A stretch of DNA of 51,952 nucleotides from positions 1 through 51,952 of IMG/VR virus record IMGVR_UViG_3300026116_000049; one strand, given 5' to 3'. Position numbers and translations under genes: made by a program. A model generated the notes under the pieces. The model did not search any database. It saw only the letters and a list, made by a program, of their open reading frames with translations, and was not told the origin of the DNA. This document shows positions 16,749 through 25,519 of this stretch, piece by piece. Every line of letters starts with the position of its first letter. Position 1 is the stretch's first letter. The DNA comes from a virus.

Positions 16749-17684
16749 CTATCTAACGCCTATTTTAGAAAGTGAGGTATTTACGCCAATACTAAACAAT
16801 TGAAGTACTGCTGATCCTGTTTGTGTAACCAACTCCACAGTTAAGTAATTCCCTCGCAGATTATCGCCATTAATCAATCCTCCCGGCGAATTAATATCTT
16901 TCCAAAAGTTAGCACTAAATATACCTTCCACGGAACTCACATTGACTGTAGTCACTCCATCATTCAACACATCTTTGATAAAGTCCAAATCTGACAGCTC
17001 CGATATCTGACCTAATGAACTTGTTATGCCATTGTCTGTAGTAACCATGAGTTCATTAGACTGCAATGCAATAGAGTTGTACGCTTTTATACTTTGTGGT
17101 TGCTTGTTGTCAACAAACTTGAATATCGTGTCATACTGCACACCGTAGAAGTTATTACGGCTATCGCTGTTATTGGCATGTTCATATAAGTCTCCTTGAT
17201 ATAAGGTATACGTATGAACAAACAAACTGAAACCAAAGTCAGGGATAAACGTTCTGAAGTCACTCCACTTTTTAGTCAGGGCTGAATAGCAGATAGTGTT
17301 CTGTGCCTTTTGGTTATCAATGGTAATTATTTCCTGAATGTTAAACTGTTCTATCGATGCTGTACCGTTACCTAAAAACTTTATTTGTGGATTAGTACCA
17401 GATGCTACAATAGTTTCTACGTAGAACCCAGGAACAGTTCTTGCCATGCCGACCGTATTTCCTGCATACAAGAATATGAATGGCGATGTACCACTTAATG
17501 TAATAACCCTAAAGCTTACATTATAAGTGTGACCAGCAACAACCGGAAAACTAATTAATGTGACGAATCCCTGATTACACGCTTCGTGATAAGCGATGGC
17601 ACCATCACCTGACCATCCGGTAGTTTTGCCATATTCCAATAGATTAACCTGTATTGGCGTGTCTTGTACTGCTGTGAAACTCAT
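16749..17684 (-). CDS. Tail protein with carbohydrate-binding-like N-terminal domain
   Basis: 311 residues. The first 120 residues form a strand-rich jelly-roll-like module (VNLLEYGKTTGWSGDGAI, FPVVAGHTYNVSFRVITLSG, NPQIKFLGNGTASIEQFNI), a pattern common in carbohydrate-binding modules of phage tails. The rest (NTICYSALTKKWSDFRTFIP, then beta-strands) resembles the C-terminal part of nozzle or stabilisation proteins. It sits 7 bp downstream of the 1,311-residue nozzle-like gene, so it probably assembles onto or extends the tail tip. Confidence 0.55.
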   Translation of the reverse strand: MSFTAVQDTPIQVNLLEYGKTTGWSGDGAIAYHEACNQGFVTLISFPVVAGHTYNVSFRVITLSGTSPFIFLYAGNTVGMARTVPGFYVETIVASGTNPQIKFLGNGTASIEQFNIQEIITIDNQKAQNTICYSALTKKWSDFRTFIPDFGFSLFVHTYTLYQGDLYEHANNSDSRNNFYGVQYDTIFKFVDNKQPQSIKAYNSIALQSNELMVTTDNGITSSLGQISELSDLDFIKDVLNDGVTTVNVSSVEGIFSANFWKDINSPGGLINGDNLRGNYLTVELVTQTGSAVLQLFSIGVNTSLSKIGVR

Positions 17685-17691
17685 GTTGTTC

Positions 17692-20600
17692 TTATGATTG
17701 TGCTATGCCTATTAATATTGGTGTTGGCGATGTTGCTGCCGGGAATGTCAATGTATAAGTGCCCGCTGTTGGAATTGATACCCTTTGTACATTCACCCCA
17801 TTCACATATAAATCTAATTTCTGATTAGGAAATACTGCCGTTCCTGCAATAGTCACATCTACTGTTCCTGCTGTTATTGAAGTATAAGCTACTGATATGC
17901 TTCCATTAGGAGGTAAACTCAATGGGTTCAACGCTGCTGGTGTTCCTGTAGCTGTGCCATCGACTATGCTTGTTATGGTATAACCATATGCTGTATTAAC
18001 CCTGTACGCATCTCCTGATATCGTTGTTACATCAAAATTAGCTGATTTTGTTGATATGGTTAGTGTTGCTGTAGTCGTTGTGCTATTGCTTGCAGAACTT
18101 GTTTGTCTTACCTGTATACTATCACCGTTGACAACAGTTCCTGCTGATGATGTATAAGCGCCTCCATTCTTTGAATATTCTCCACCAGTGATGCTTATTG
18201 GAACAGCCACTGTAATACCGATAACAGAAATAGCATTACTCACTTCTACTGTAGATACAGGCACATCAAACAATGGAGCAAAACTAAAATCATTAGGAAT
18301 GCTATCTCCTGCTGTCCAGTTTAAACAAACTTTTTTTGTGGTCTGCCCAGTTGGTGTTTGTATAGTAAAGTTGGCAGTATCACTCCCTACATATCCAGAA
18401 GTTGGCGTATATGTAACCATTCCGGTTGCATGATTCCAAGAAGCAACACAATGAGCACCATTTTGAACAATTAATATATTAGATGGTGTAAGTGTATATC
18501 CATCATCAAACCTCCAGTTACTTTCACTAAATGGGAAATAGGTAACAATTGCACCTTCTGTTTGAATACAAAGCATTACCTCATCATAAAACATGTTGTA
18601 ATACATCACCAGCTTTTTGCCTTGACCATATGCCGCCTGTAGCGTTGCCTTGAAGTACTTAGTCATTTTACGTGAGATAGATTCTATCCCATCTAACCCA
18701 TACCTAAATGGTTCACTTCTGTTCGGATCAACAAAGTAAGCATTGTTGTCTTTATAACAAAAAGATTCTTTAGATAGTCCTATACCAACACTTGCTGTTT
18801 GGCTATACCGTATGTTATTTAATAACTTTTCACTGATAGCCACTTGCTGTTGTTGCGCCTGATCTTCTATGATTGACCTGTTCACAGGTATAGAACCAAT
18901 TCTCCTTTCCTGAAACACTTCCAACAAATCCCCTCTTTGCCACAACACTTGTATAGCACCATAGCTTGAACTGGTTTGTCCATCACTTTCACCATATAGA
19001 TTTTCAGGATAAAATCTGTTTAGTCCGTTTTTTCTGCTCCCTAACACATAGTTTTGACTGTAAATTATACTGGCTTTTTGTTCTGTCTTTTCCAGTATAT
19101 CGTAGTAACTCCTTGGTCTGCCATAGGACGTAAAATTAGACACGTAGAAGTCACTAAAATTAAAGTCAGTGGCAAGTATGTCATAATTAACGTTCGGGTC
19201 TACAGCGCCACTATATGACCTTGTTTTGAAGTATACGTCTCCATCTGTGATCCTTCCTTGTAAAGTGTCGTGGTTGCCATCAGTTATGGTAAAACGTTCT
19301 CCTATTTCATACCATACTGTAGTATTATCACTTGTGGCTGTAGAGGTTGATTGCTGTGTGTTTGGGCTATATAATCTTAAAAAGATATTCTTTCCACTTA
19401 AGGTGGCAGGATCAATTGCTGATGCTTTTTGAATCTTCAACAGGAAAGAAGTAGGGTCATATCCAAACACATCAACATCTATACACGGGTTGTTAAGATA
19501 GTTTTCAGCAGTTGGTGTTACCGGATCAACATAATAGTGGAATGTGCACCTGTCACCTGGAACAAAGTCATAAGTTAATACAGTATCAACACCATTATTA
19601 GAATATCTATCATTAAATAGTGACAATGGGTTTATCTTCACTGCCAGCACATTACTCGATGCTAAGTCAGCAAATGTCTTTGGCACTATATCCCACGATT
19701 TCCCATTGTATACCACATAGTCTCCTGTATTAAAAGATAGTGTGCCGTTACCTAAGTTAACCTGTGGCGTATCTGAAGGTGAATTTGGTGCTGTTATTTG
19801 ATAGGCATCTCCAACAGTTCCTGTGTTGGCTGCTAAAAATGGAGTATTTGTGTGGGCATTCCAACCACCTTTATAATCAATCAGATTGCCAAACACATCA
19901 AGTAAATTGGTAACCGTACTGTTTTTAGTCATGAGCCATTGATAATCTACCGCACCCACTGGGGCTACAGGATCAGTTATAGTCCATGAGATACCAACTG
20001 CCTGTCCAAATAACTGAGCAAATGATGGGGTATTTACAATAAACTGGTTGTTTGTTTCTAATGGGAATGGTCTGCCGTATTTATCCCTATACTCTAATGC
20101 CAGTTGATAACTCGAATTGTCAAGTACAGCATGTATCGATTTAGATACTGATGCCCCCGCGTTATATAGAGTTATTGTTGCACTTTGTAATTGAAAGTAA
20201 GGTGGGCCATTAATGCCCAATACTACCTGTGGGCTTGTTGTATCTTGTCTATATGATGAATCAGGAATGGTGGCTGACAAATGCCCTATGGTATCCAATA
20301 AATGATCTTCATCGGCTGCTGGAACTACGTATGTATAGGTTAATGTGCTTCCTGCATTGCGAATATCATACATGGTAATGGTGATAATGTCGTTTTCTTT
20401 GGGCAATCCCAAAAAGTTAACTTGGATATATCGCCTATGGTTACCTAATCCACTACCCACAGCACCAGGAAAAGTATAACTTACTCTTAGCGGATCAGGA
20501 TTGGAATCATCAGGCACTGTCAAGTTAGGATCATACCCTACCGCAGCAATGGTCACAGGCGTTGTAGGGCGGTCATAGCCCACCTTTAAATCGCCAATGG

Positions 20601-21621
20601 CTACTATGTTGCCGTTGATCTTTTCAATGGCTGTAGCAGGCCATAAATAGTCTGCAAATAAGTCTGTTTCTGTTGGTACTACCGGTATGGTTAAACTTTC
20701 GTTATAAAAGCAGAATGAATATAGGTTGGTAGTTGGGTCATACGCCTCATATATCTCCATTGAAATATCGACTGCAGTATTGGGCAATGCCACGATATAA
20801 GACCTGTCAACCGTTTTTATGATGTTGAAGTCGAATAGTCCATACCGGCAAGCAATGTTTAGCTGTGTGGCTCGTATAGAGCCTATATTGACTGATACAA
20901 CAATACAATTGTTCTGCGATACATCTGTCCCTACAGCAGGTGTACTTTCCTGTGGTGGAATGATTCGCTTACTCCATGTTCCCCATGTGCTGTAGTTAAA
21001 GTCATCATTGATGTACTGTGAGGTGAACTGGAATAACTTACCTTTAACAAAGTTTGATGCTTTGCCGGTATCATCGATATAACTTGCGGTTATGGGGATT
21101 AAGTTTTGAGGCTTTATCAACGACAGATCTTCTGCCAATACTGTACCATAATCTCCATTTGCAAGTTTCGTTAGGTTGGTATAACCTATCTCATTTTTGC
21201 CATCTGCCCATATTGGATAGTTACTGTTGATAAGAATACACTGCACATAGTATTGTGGGTCTAAATTGAGTAACTGTATGCCACCACTGTCTGTTTTGTC
21301 AGTGTAGATGATTTGCTGTGTTTTGGTATCAGCATTATATACTGCTATCTGATGAAACCCTGCTGAGTTATATATGAACATGAGGATTTGGCGAATATCT
21401 TCAAATGCTCTGCCTCCTATGCCTTTATTGATACCTGTTGCACGTTCACCTGCTATTAAGGAATTGCTTTCAGGATTGGTTACATAGCCAAATTCAGAGC
21501 CTGTAGTTCCGATTACCCTCCCGTTAAATGCAGTTACCCAGTCTTCCTTGCTTATGAATTCAGGAGCCGAATCGGTGTCCATACCTCCGGCATAGAAATA
21601 CTTTAAATCATCTATGTGCAT
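17692..21621 (-). CDS. Nozzle/tail-hub-like protein (tail tube B / P22 gp10 type)
   Basis: 1,309 residues from ATG at 21621 (a TTG at 21627 would overlap the promoter). The N-terminus (YFYAGGMDTDSAPEFI, AFNGRVIGTTGSEFGYVTN) is typical of podoviral stabilisation or nozzle proteins, which begin with a GG-MD-D-x-x-P pattern and a beta-propeller. The middle is strand-rich, with conserved FYPENLYGESDGQTSSSYG and a later VGIGLSKESFCYKDNNAYF. The C-terminal 300 residues are Ig/cadherin-like repeats (MVTYTPTSGYVGSDTANFTI; SVAYTSITAGTVDVTIAGT) that may contact the host surface. It is the key tail gene, placed between the tRNA cluster and the virion-core genes. Confidence 0.75.
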   Translation of the reverse strand: MHIDDLKYFYAGGMDTDSAPEFISKEDWVTAFNGRVIGTTGSEFGYVTNPESNSLIAGERATGINKGIGGRAFEDIRQILMFIYNSAGFHQIAVYNADTKTQQIIYTDKTDSGGIQLLNLDPQYYVQCILINSNYPIWADGKNEIGYTNLTKLANGDYGTVLAEDLSLIKPQNLIPITASYIDDTGKASNFVKGKLFQFTSQYINDDFNYSTWGTWSKRIIPPQESTPAVGTDVSQNNCIVVSVNIGSIRATQLNIACRYGLFDFNIIKTVDRSYIVALPNTAVDISMEIYEAYDPTTNLYSFCFYNESLTIPVVPTETDLFADYLWPATAIEKINGNIVAIGDLKVGYDRPTTPVTIAAVGYDPNLTVPDDSNPDPLRVSYTFPGAVGSGLGNHRRYIQVNFLGLPKENDIITITMYDIRNAGSTLTYTYVVPAADEDHLLDTIGHLSATIPDSSYRQDTTSPQVVLGINGPPYFQLQSATITLYNAGASVSKSIHAVLDNSSYQLALEYRDKYGRPFPLETNNQFIVNTPSFAQLFGQAVGISWTITDPVAPVGAVDYQWLMTKNSTVTNLLDVFGNLIDYKGGWNAHTNTPFLAANTGTVGDAYQITAPNSPSDTPQVNLGNGTLSFNTGDYVVYNGKSWDIVPKTFADLASSNVLAVKINPLSLFNDRYSNNGVDTVLTYDFVPGDRCTFHYYVDPVTPTAENYLNNPCIDVDVFGYDPTSFLLKIQKASAIDPATLSGKNIFLRLYSPNTQQSTSTATSDNTTVWYEIGERFTITDGNHDTLQGRITDGDVYFKTRSYSGAVDPNVNYDILATDFNFSDFYVSNFTSYGRPRSYYDILEKTEQKASIIYSQNYVLGSRKNGLNRFYPENLYGESDGQTSSSYGAIQVLWQRGDLLEVFQERRIGSIPVNRSIIEDQAQQQQVAISEKLLNNIRYSQTASVGIGLSKESFCYKDNNAYFVDPNRSEPFRYGLDGIESISRKMTKYFKATLQAAYGQGKKLVMYYNMFYDEVMLCIQTEGAIVTYFPFSESNWRFDDGYTLTPSNILIVQNGAHCVASWNHATGMVTYTPTSGYVGSDTANFTIQTPTGQTTKKVCLNWTAGDSIPNDFSFAPLFDVPVSTVEVSNAISVIGITVAVPISITGGEYSKNGGAYTSSAGTVVNGDSIQVRQTSSASNSTTTTATLTISTKSANFDVTTISGDAYRVNTAYGYTITSIVDGTATGTPAALNPLSLPPNGSISVAYTSITAGTVDVTIAGTAVFPNQKLDLYVNGVNVQRVSIPTAGTYTLTFPAATSPTPILIGIAQS

Positions 21622-21624
21622 GAA

Positions 21625-21632
21625 CAAAGATA
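21625..21632 (-). promoter_or_regulatory. Promoter TATCTTTG abutting the nozzle start codon
   Basis: Minus-strand TATCTTTG is followed by TTC and then ATG (21621). A transcript starting 4-7 nt after the -7 element would begin at or next to the start codon, so the mRNA is likely leaderless. No TTG lies at the ideal -33 spacing. Confidence 0.55.
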
Positions 21633-21662
21633 ATTTATTTACAAAGGTGGTTTAAAATAAAG

Positions 21663-21735
21663 TAAGGCGAACGGGATTCGAACCCGCGATGACCACATTG
21701 AAAGTGTGATGGCTTAACCGCTTGCCAACCGCCTC
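21663..21735 (-). tRNA. tRNA-Glu (TTC)
   Basis: Cloverleaf on the minus strand. Acceptor GAGGCGG/TCGCCTT (two G-U pairs), D-arm with GGCAAGCGGTTAAGCC, anticodon stem TCACA/TGTGG with loop CTTTCAA (anticodon TTC, reads GAA), T-arm GCGGG-TTCGAAT-CCCGT. No CCA is encoded. It is the last gene of the tRNA row before the nozzle promoter. Confidence 0.85.
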
Positions 21736-21736
21736 G

Positions 21737-21808
21737 TTTTGCCGAAAGGAATCGAACCTATATCAACTGATCCAAATTCAGTTATGTTAGCCTTTACACC
21801 ACGGCAAA
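21737..21808 (-). tRNA. tRNA-Gln (TTG)
   Basis: Cloverleaf on the minus strand. Acceptor TTTGCCG/CGGCAAA (perfect), anticodon stem ACTGA/TCAGT with loop ATTTGGA (anticodon TTG, reads CAA), T-loop TTCGATT with one weak pair in the T-stem. Only a couple of bases separate it from the Glu tRNA, so both come from one precursor. Confidence 0.85.
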
Positions 21809-21820
21809 ATATAAATGGTC

Positions 21821-21891
21821 TTGTTGACAGGATTTGAACCTGCGATAACCCTCATTCCAAGTGAGGTAACCACACCAACGGATCGCAACAA
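21821..21891 (-). tRNA. tRNA-Pro (TGG)
   Basis: Cloverleaf on the minus strand. Acceptor TTGTTGC/TCAACAA (one mismatch at the base), anticodon stem CCTCA/TGAGG with loop CTTGGAA (anticodon TGG, reads CCA), T-arm with GGTTCAAATCC. It is first of the row Pro-Gln-Glu. Confidence 0.82.
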
Positions 21892-21896
21892 GAAAT

Positions 21897-21929
21897 AAAA
21901 AAAGCCCCTTGATTATTAGTCAAGAGGCT
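21897..21929 (-). terminator. Rho-independent terminator upstream of the tRNA row
   Basis: Minus strand: AGCCTCTTGA, short loop, TCAAGGGGCT (one mismatch), followed by seven T. It lies directly before the Pro tRNA in transcription order and so separates the connector gene transcript from the tRNA row. Confidence 0.7.
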
Positions 21930-22022
21930 CAATGTTTTTGGCAATGCAAACCTACCCGACTATAATGTCGATTGGTTGCGGTTGCTCTATGTTTAATATT
22001 CTTTTCATTTTCGTTTAATAAT

Positions 22023-22045
22023 GCCCGGGCAATTTACACCCGGGC
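22023..22045. other. Perfect GC-rich hairpin GCCCGGG/CCCGGGC
   Basis: GCCCGGG, 9-nt loop, CCCGGGC, between the Trp tRNA-like gene and the terminator at 21897-21929. No T-tract follows on either strand, so it may be a pause or processing site, or the folding core of an unidentified RNA. The rest of 21930-22110 holds no ORF or tRNA that I can support. Confidence 0.5.
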
Positions 22046-22113
22046 TAATGTTTGTTTGATACCGATCCCGTACCTGGCGCTAATCATCAGTTTGATTGTC
22101 TATATATGATGTT

Positions 22114-22185
22114 GCACACCTCAGGGATTCGAACCCATAACTTCGGTTTTGGAGACCGCTGTTTTACCGTTAAACTATCAGTGCG
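22114..22185 (-). tRNA. tRNA-Trp-like gene (CCA), weak acceptor and T-stem
   Basis: The D-arm and anticodon arm match tRNA-Trp closely (ATAGTTTAACGGTAAAACA, loop CTCCAAA with anticodon CCA) and the T-loop is TTCGAAT. The acceptor stem, however, pairs at only about four to six positions depending on register, the first anticodon-stem pair is mismatched, and the T-stem has about three good pairs. It could be a decaying or unusual phage tRNA. It is separated from the other three tRNAs by about 220 bp. Confidence 0.6.
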
Positions 22186-22309
22186 TTTAATCAATGGTAA
22201 CAAGCGACTAAGTGTGTAATTTTCACCAAACGAAGTAACACTTTTATCTACGACACATTGATTGGTACAATTATAGAAAATGTTTTTGATATTTCGGTAT
22301 TCTTTTTTG

Positions 22310-23092
22310 TTATGACTTAGCCACGAGCTTAGTACCACGTCTGATTATGTCATTCATTTCAGCAAGATTAAAGTTATTGATCCTCATTTTTGATTTACGT
22401 TTCTCATTATAGAAACTTCTCTCATATTTAGTAACCCAACTTATGCTAAACTTCTTTGGCTGATCAATGGCATTTTGCCATCTTATCCAAGCAAGCATTG
22501 CTTCTGCTGCCCTTGAATCAATGTAGTAATCATCCTCGTTTTCATCATACCCATCTGTGAGGTATTCTAAGAGGATTTGAGGGTATTTAAATTCTGGATT
22601 AAGTATGATAAGGTTTTCACCCAATTCTATTTTATACGTACCAACAGTGGCTGTACCGCTGTCTAAACCATATAGATTGAAGCTTGTACCTAAGTTCCAA
22701 AAGTTAAAATAGTAAAGGTTGTTATATGACTGGTTGTTTAGTCCGAATGGTGTGCCGAATGAATTGATAGTTGGTACACCTGCGTTACGTTCTACATTGT
22801 TGTAGTAAGCAGCGTGATAGCCGCTCAACTGGTCATTCCTTTTAAGCGTTACAAACTCTCCTGCGCCATTAACTATGCCTATTTTGGAGTAGTTCAGATA
22901 CCCACATGGGAGTGGCACTGTTTTGTTGGGCATTACATCCAGTAGTTCGGTCTTCAGATAACCGCAGATATCTAAATTAAATTCGTTCTCATATCCCCTC
23001 ACGGCAAGATTGTATACTCGGCGGTACTGATGAGATGAAGTATCACTACTATCCAAAAATTGTGCGCATATCTTTCTTAAACTCGTTTGCAT
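22310..23092 (-). CDS. Head-tail connector/adaptor protein
   Basis: 260 residues. Helical N-terminus (SLRKICAQFLDSSDTSSHQY), a beta-rich middle with many N/Y (SYNNLYYFNFWNLGTSFNLY), and a helical C-terminus (DSRAAEAMLAWIRWQN; EMNDIIRRGTK). This layout and its place as the last of three genes after the capsid resemble the ring or adaptor proteins of crAss-like phages. The region downstream holds only tRNA genes. No enzymatic motif is seen. Confidence 0.6.
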   Translation of the reverse strand: MQTSLRKICAQFLDSSDTSSHQYRRVYNLAVRGYENEFNLDICGYLKTELLDVMPNKTVPLPCGYLNYSKIGIVNGAGEFVTLKRNDQLSGYHAAYYNNVERNAGVPTINSFGTPFGLNNQSYNNLYYFNFWNLGTSFNLYGLDSGTATVGTYKIELGENLIILNPEFKYPQILLEYLTDGYDENEDDYYIDSRAAEAMLAWIRWQNAIDQPKKFSISWVTKYERSFYNEKRKSKMRINNFNLAEMNDIIRRGTKLVAKS

Positions 23093-23094
23093 AA

Positions 23095-23745
23095 TTAAGA
23101 GGGTATTGATTGTGAATCATTCAAAACATCTTTTGGCCTGTTGGCTGTCTGCAATAACCTTGCTATTACTTTTTGTGATAGTACCCCTTCATAGTTCTTA
23201 GGCAATGTCAATGGTGCATCTAACAACTCTCCATCAGGCATAGCACCAACCATATTTACATTTACTGCCCCAAACCTAACCCTGTCAGGATCGTAAAAGT
23301 ACAGGTTGACGCCCTCAACATAATACAACAAAAAGCCTCTCATTGCTGGTAACAATCCCTGTGCAAAGGTGCTACGGCTATTCATGGGTACTATCTCAAC
23401 CTTAGTTGGCTTGGTGAATGTATTACCCACTACAGGCCACACCTTTTCTATTTCCTGGTTATTGGGTAGTGCTGTTGGCAATGATGGTAATGGTATGTAT
23501 TTCCTATGGTCACTATCAGTTAATATTGTAATATTTTTGAATGTAGTTATGAAAGTGTCATTCGTATATGTCGTTTCTCCCCAGTTGCTGTTCTCTATGG
23601 CGTTTTGGTGTGCCATAGCAGCCATTTCCTCGCTCACAAGTTGGGCTACATGCCGTAAGGAGAAATCTTCATCGTCGCTCCTAATCCCACGTGCATATGT
23701 GGTTAGTATCTTCTCCGCAATATTTCGATAACTTGTGATTGGCAT
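23095..23745 (-). CDS. Head-tail connector/ring protein
   Basis: 216 residues, mixed alpha/beta. Helical N-terminus (ITSYRNIAEKILTTYARGI, HVAQLVSEEMAAMAHQNA), central strands (YIPLPSLPTALPNN, RGFLLYYVEGVNLYFYDPD) and a helical end. The strand YYVEGVNLYFYDP recalls connector proteins of Bacteroidota podoviruses. It lies 2-3 bp from both neighbours, between the two other putative adaptors, so the three are probably co-translated and stacked under the portal. Confidence 0.55.
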   Translation of the reverse strand: MPITSYRNIAEKILTTYARGIRSDDEDFSLRHVAQLVSEEMAAMAHQNAIENSNWGETTYTNDTFITTFKNITILTDSDHRKYIPLPSLPTALPNNQEIEKVWPVVGNTFTKPTKVEIVPMNSRSTFAQGLLPAMRGFLLYYVEGVNLYFYDPDRVRFGAVNVNMVGAMPDGELLDAPLTLPKNYEGVLSQKVIARLLQTANRPKDVLNDSQSIPS

Positions 23746-23747
23746 CT

Positions 23748-24389
23748 TTATACGTTTAATTTAGATTGAGTAATGGCAAATGCTTCCAATTCCTGATCGC
23801 GAATATTAATTCCTATATCCGACAAGACCATGAATATGATGTTGTCGATATCTATATCATTCCATTCTGGATCAACAGATGTTGCTGGATTATATACCGG
23901 CCTACCCGACACTAATGTATAGCCCCATACAGCCTTTACAGGACGTTTTAAATAGATTAGGTTAGCTGTACCAAGGTTGGTTGGATAAAACTGTAGAGCA
24001 GCCTCATATTGGGTGTAAATAGGAAACTCTTCGTTAGGAGCATCATAGTCGCTTGACAGGTTATTTGCCAACCTATCTCCATAGACTTCTGTTATCTCAA
24101 CCTGAGCGCCATTGTAATTGTGTGTTAACGCTACAACATGGAACATATCTGCCGGGAATGTGTACTGTCCATTACTGTCAATTGTAATAGCAGTAGGCAA
24201 TGAAATGAATCTTGATAAGGAATCCCCTACGATTTTTGTAGAGGCATAACGTGCATATTCCTTATTGTAATACCGAATAGATGCCCTTGGGAACAATAAA
24301 TTAAAGTCATTTGGCGAAATAGTGCCACTATACCCGCTTTTGTTAGCCCTGTACTTGGTTAAAGAATATACATCATCTATCGTAGCCAT
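23748..24389 (-). CDS. Head-tail adaptor protein (gp4/gp6-like)
   Basis: 213 residues from ATG at 24389 (MATIDDVYSLTKYRANKSG). A longer in-frame start at 24458 would read through a terminator and a promoter and is rejected. Pattern: helical N-terminus, a beta hairpin region (FPADMFHVVALTHNYNGAQ, VEITEVYGDRLANNL), then YTQYEAALQFYPTNLGTANLIYLKRP and an acidic helical C-terminus (DNIIFMVLSDIGINIRDQE). The P-x-D-x-x-x-V and later L-Y-P/Y-L-K-R-P features are typical of adaptors that bind the portal clip. It opens the connector operon. Confidence 0.65.
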   Translation of the reverse strand: MATIDDVYSLTKYRANKSGYSGTISPNDFNLLFPRASIRYYNKEYARYASTKIVGDSLSRFISLPTAITIDSNGQYTFPADMFHVVALTHNYNGAQVEITEVYGDRLANNLSSDYDAPNEEFPIYTQYEAALQFYPTNLGTANLIYLKRPVKAVWGYTLVSGRPVYNPATSVDPEWNDIDIDNIIFMVLSDIGINIRDQELEAFAITQSKLNV

Positions 24390-24392
24390 ATT

Positions 24393-24400
24393 CAAAGATA
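24393..24400 (-). promoter_or_regulatory. Promoter TATCTTTG abutting the adaptor start codon
   Basis: Minus-strand TATCTTTG is followed by AAT and then ATG (24389), so a leaderless transcript is likely. A TTG lies 17 nt upstream, inside the preceding terminator, slightly short of the 19-21 optimum. Confidence 0.55.
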
Positions 24401-24403
24401 AAT

Positions 24404-24434
24404 AAAAAACCGCACACCAATTAAGATGTACGGT
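24404..24434 (-). terminator. Rho-independent terminator
   Basis: Minus strand: ACCGTACA, 10-nt loop, TGTGCGGT (8 pairs, one G-U), then six T. It ends the capsid-side transcript after the 318-residue gene and is followed within 4 bp by the promoter of the adaptor operon. Confidence 0.75.
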
Positions 24435-24465
24435 CAACACTAAACATGGATAAAACACAAATCAA

Positions 24466-25422
24466 TTAATCCCCTTGTGCAATATTCTCCAATGCGCTGT
24501 ATAAGCTTATCACCTCACTGTTGCGCAATATTAGCATCTGTGCCAGTTGCTCGGCCACATCCCCTTCTTTAATTTCGCAATATACCTTCCCTGTGCCCAC
24601 CAAAACGACTTTGCCTGGTATCATGTCAGAAGATATAATACCCTCTCTCAAAGCCTGTGTGAAGTTGTACACGTACTTGTTCTTAGGGTTGACAAACTGC
24701 TTACTGAACTGCTCTGGCATTGTCTTAGCCTTAAAGATGAACTCTGTCCTGATCCTGTCCTCGTTTTCCTCCGGATCATCCACATCAATACCGAACGCTG
24801 ATGCAATAGGTATCATTTCAGCCAGTGTTGCCTCACGAGCCGCTTTCTCTGCAAGGTATGCCATATCAGCATTCTCCCTGATAACCCTGCGCTGGTCATC
24901 CTCGTTAATCAAGGTATAAACCTTTTTCTTTTCCTCCAACGGACTTTCACATTTATCATAGATTTCCTGAATCATCAAGGCATCTAACAATGCTGAATTT
25001 ACACCGCTAACAAACAACGAACCATTCCTGAACTCAATGAAGTTTTTAGGGTTTTCCAGTTGTGCTTTTGATGGCTCAGGTTTTGTCTGATCAGATACCC
25101 AAATAGAATTGAACCCAAATATGTACCGCCAGTTCTCAACTTCACCCGTTTTAGGGTTTCTACCTACGCCATTGTTGGTAATCATGTAGATTGGTGGGTA
25201 AGGGTTATCCAATATCTCATTGGTGTCTTTATCCCTTGGTTTAGCCTTTTCGTGTGTTTCTACCAGTTTAAATTGATAGCGTTTCTTGGGATCGTACTTG
25301 CCTGTGTAGTTTTTAGGCTTGTTGACTGGTTTTGGTTGAAACGCCTGCTCCAATGCTTGTGAGTTTGTTTCTGCCTTTTTTTGGCCGAAGTTAGGGTTGC
25401 CCCTGCGTGTTTGTTGTTCCAT
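24466..25422 (-). CDS. Capsid-adjacent structural/assembly protein
   Basis: 318 residues, charged. The N-terminal 45 residues are polar and basic (RRGNPNFGQKKAETNSQAL). Next come a strand-rich part (KRYQFKLVETHEKAKPRD, WRYIFGFNSIWVSD, FIEFRNGSLFVSGVN) and a long helical half (DDQRRVIRENADMAYLAEKA). A similar gene follows the capsid gene in other Bacteroidota podoviruses, as I recall, but its role is unknown; a head-completion or auxiliary protein is plausible. It is flanked by terminators on both sides, so it forms its own unit or relies on read-through from the capsid gene. Confidence 0.5.
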   Translation of the reverse strand: MEQQTRRGNPNFGQKKAETNSQALEQAFQPKPVNKPKNYTGKYDPKKRYQFKLVETHEKAKPRDKDTNEILDNPYPPIYMITNNGVGRNPKTGEVENWRYIFGFNSIWVSDQTKPEPSKAQLENPKNFIEFRNGSLFVSGVNSALLDALMIQEIYDKCESPLEEKKKVYTLINEDDQRRVIRENADMAYLAEKAAREATLAEMIPIASAFGIDVDDPEENEDRIRTEFIFKAKTMPEQFSKQFVNPKNKYVYNFTQALREGIISSDMIPGKVVLVGTGKVYCEIKEGDVAEQLAQMLILRNSEVISLYSALENIAQGD

Positions 25423-25467
25423 TATTGTTTATTGATTTTGTAGAATTAATCAACTTGATTAAGAAAT

Positions 25468-25499
25468 AAGCCCGTAACTGAATTGCTACGGGCTTTTAT
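25468..25499 (-). terminator. Strong hairpin terminator after the capsid gene
   Basis: AAGCCCGTA, 10-nt loop, TACGGGCTT: nine perfect pairs. T-rich sequence follows on the plus strand and a weaker T-rich run on the minus strand. It lies 20 bp past the capsid stop and probably limits the abundant capsid transcript. Confidence 0.75.
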
Positions 25500-25519
25500 T
25501 GTTTGCCTTAAGCTATTGC

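Noticed and set aside
22087-22338. An 83-residue minus-strand frame over the Trp tRNA-like gene
   Set aside because: It overlaps a tRNA-like structure and the end of the connector gene, and its translation has no recognisable protein character.
24390-24458. Longer N-terminus for the adaptor gene (start at 24458)
   Set aside because: It would translate through a terminator hairpin and the promoter; ATG at 24389 fits the leader and family length better.
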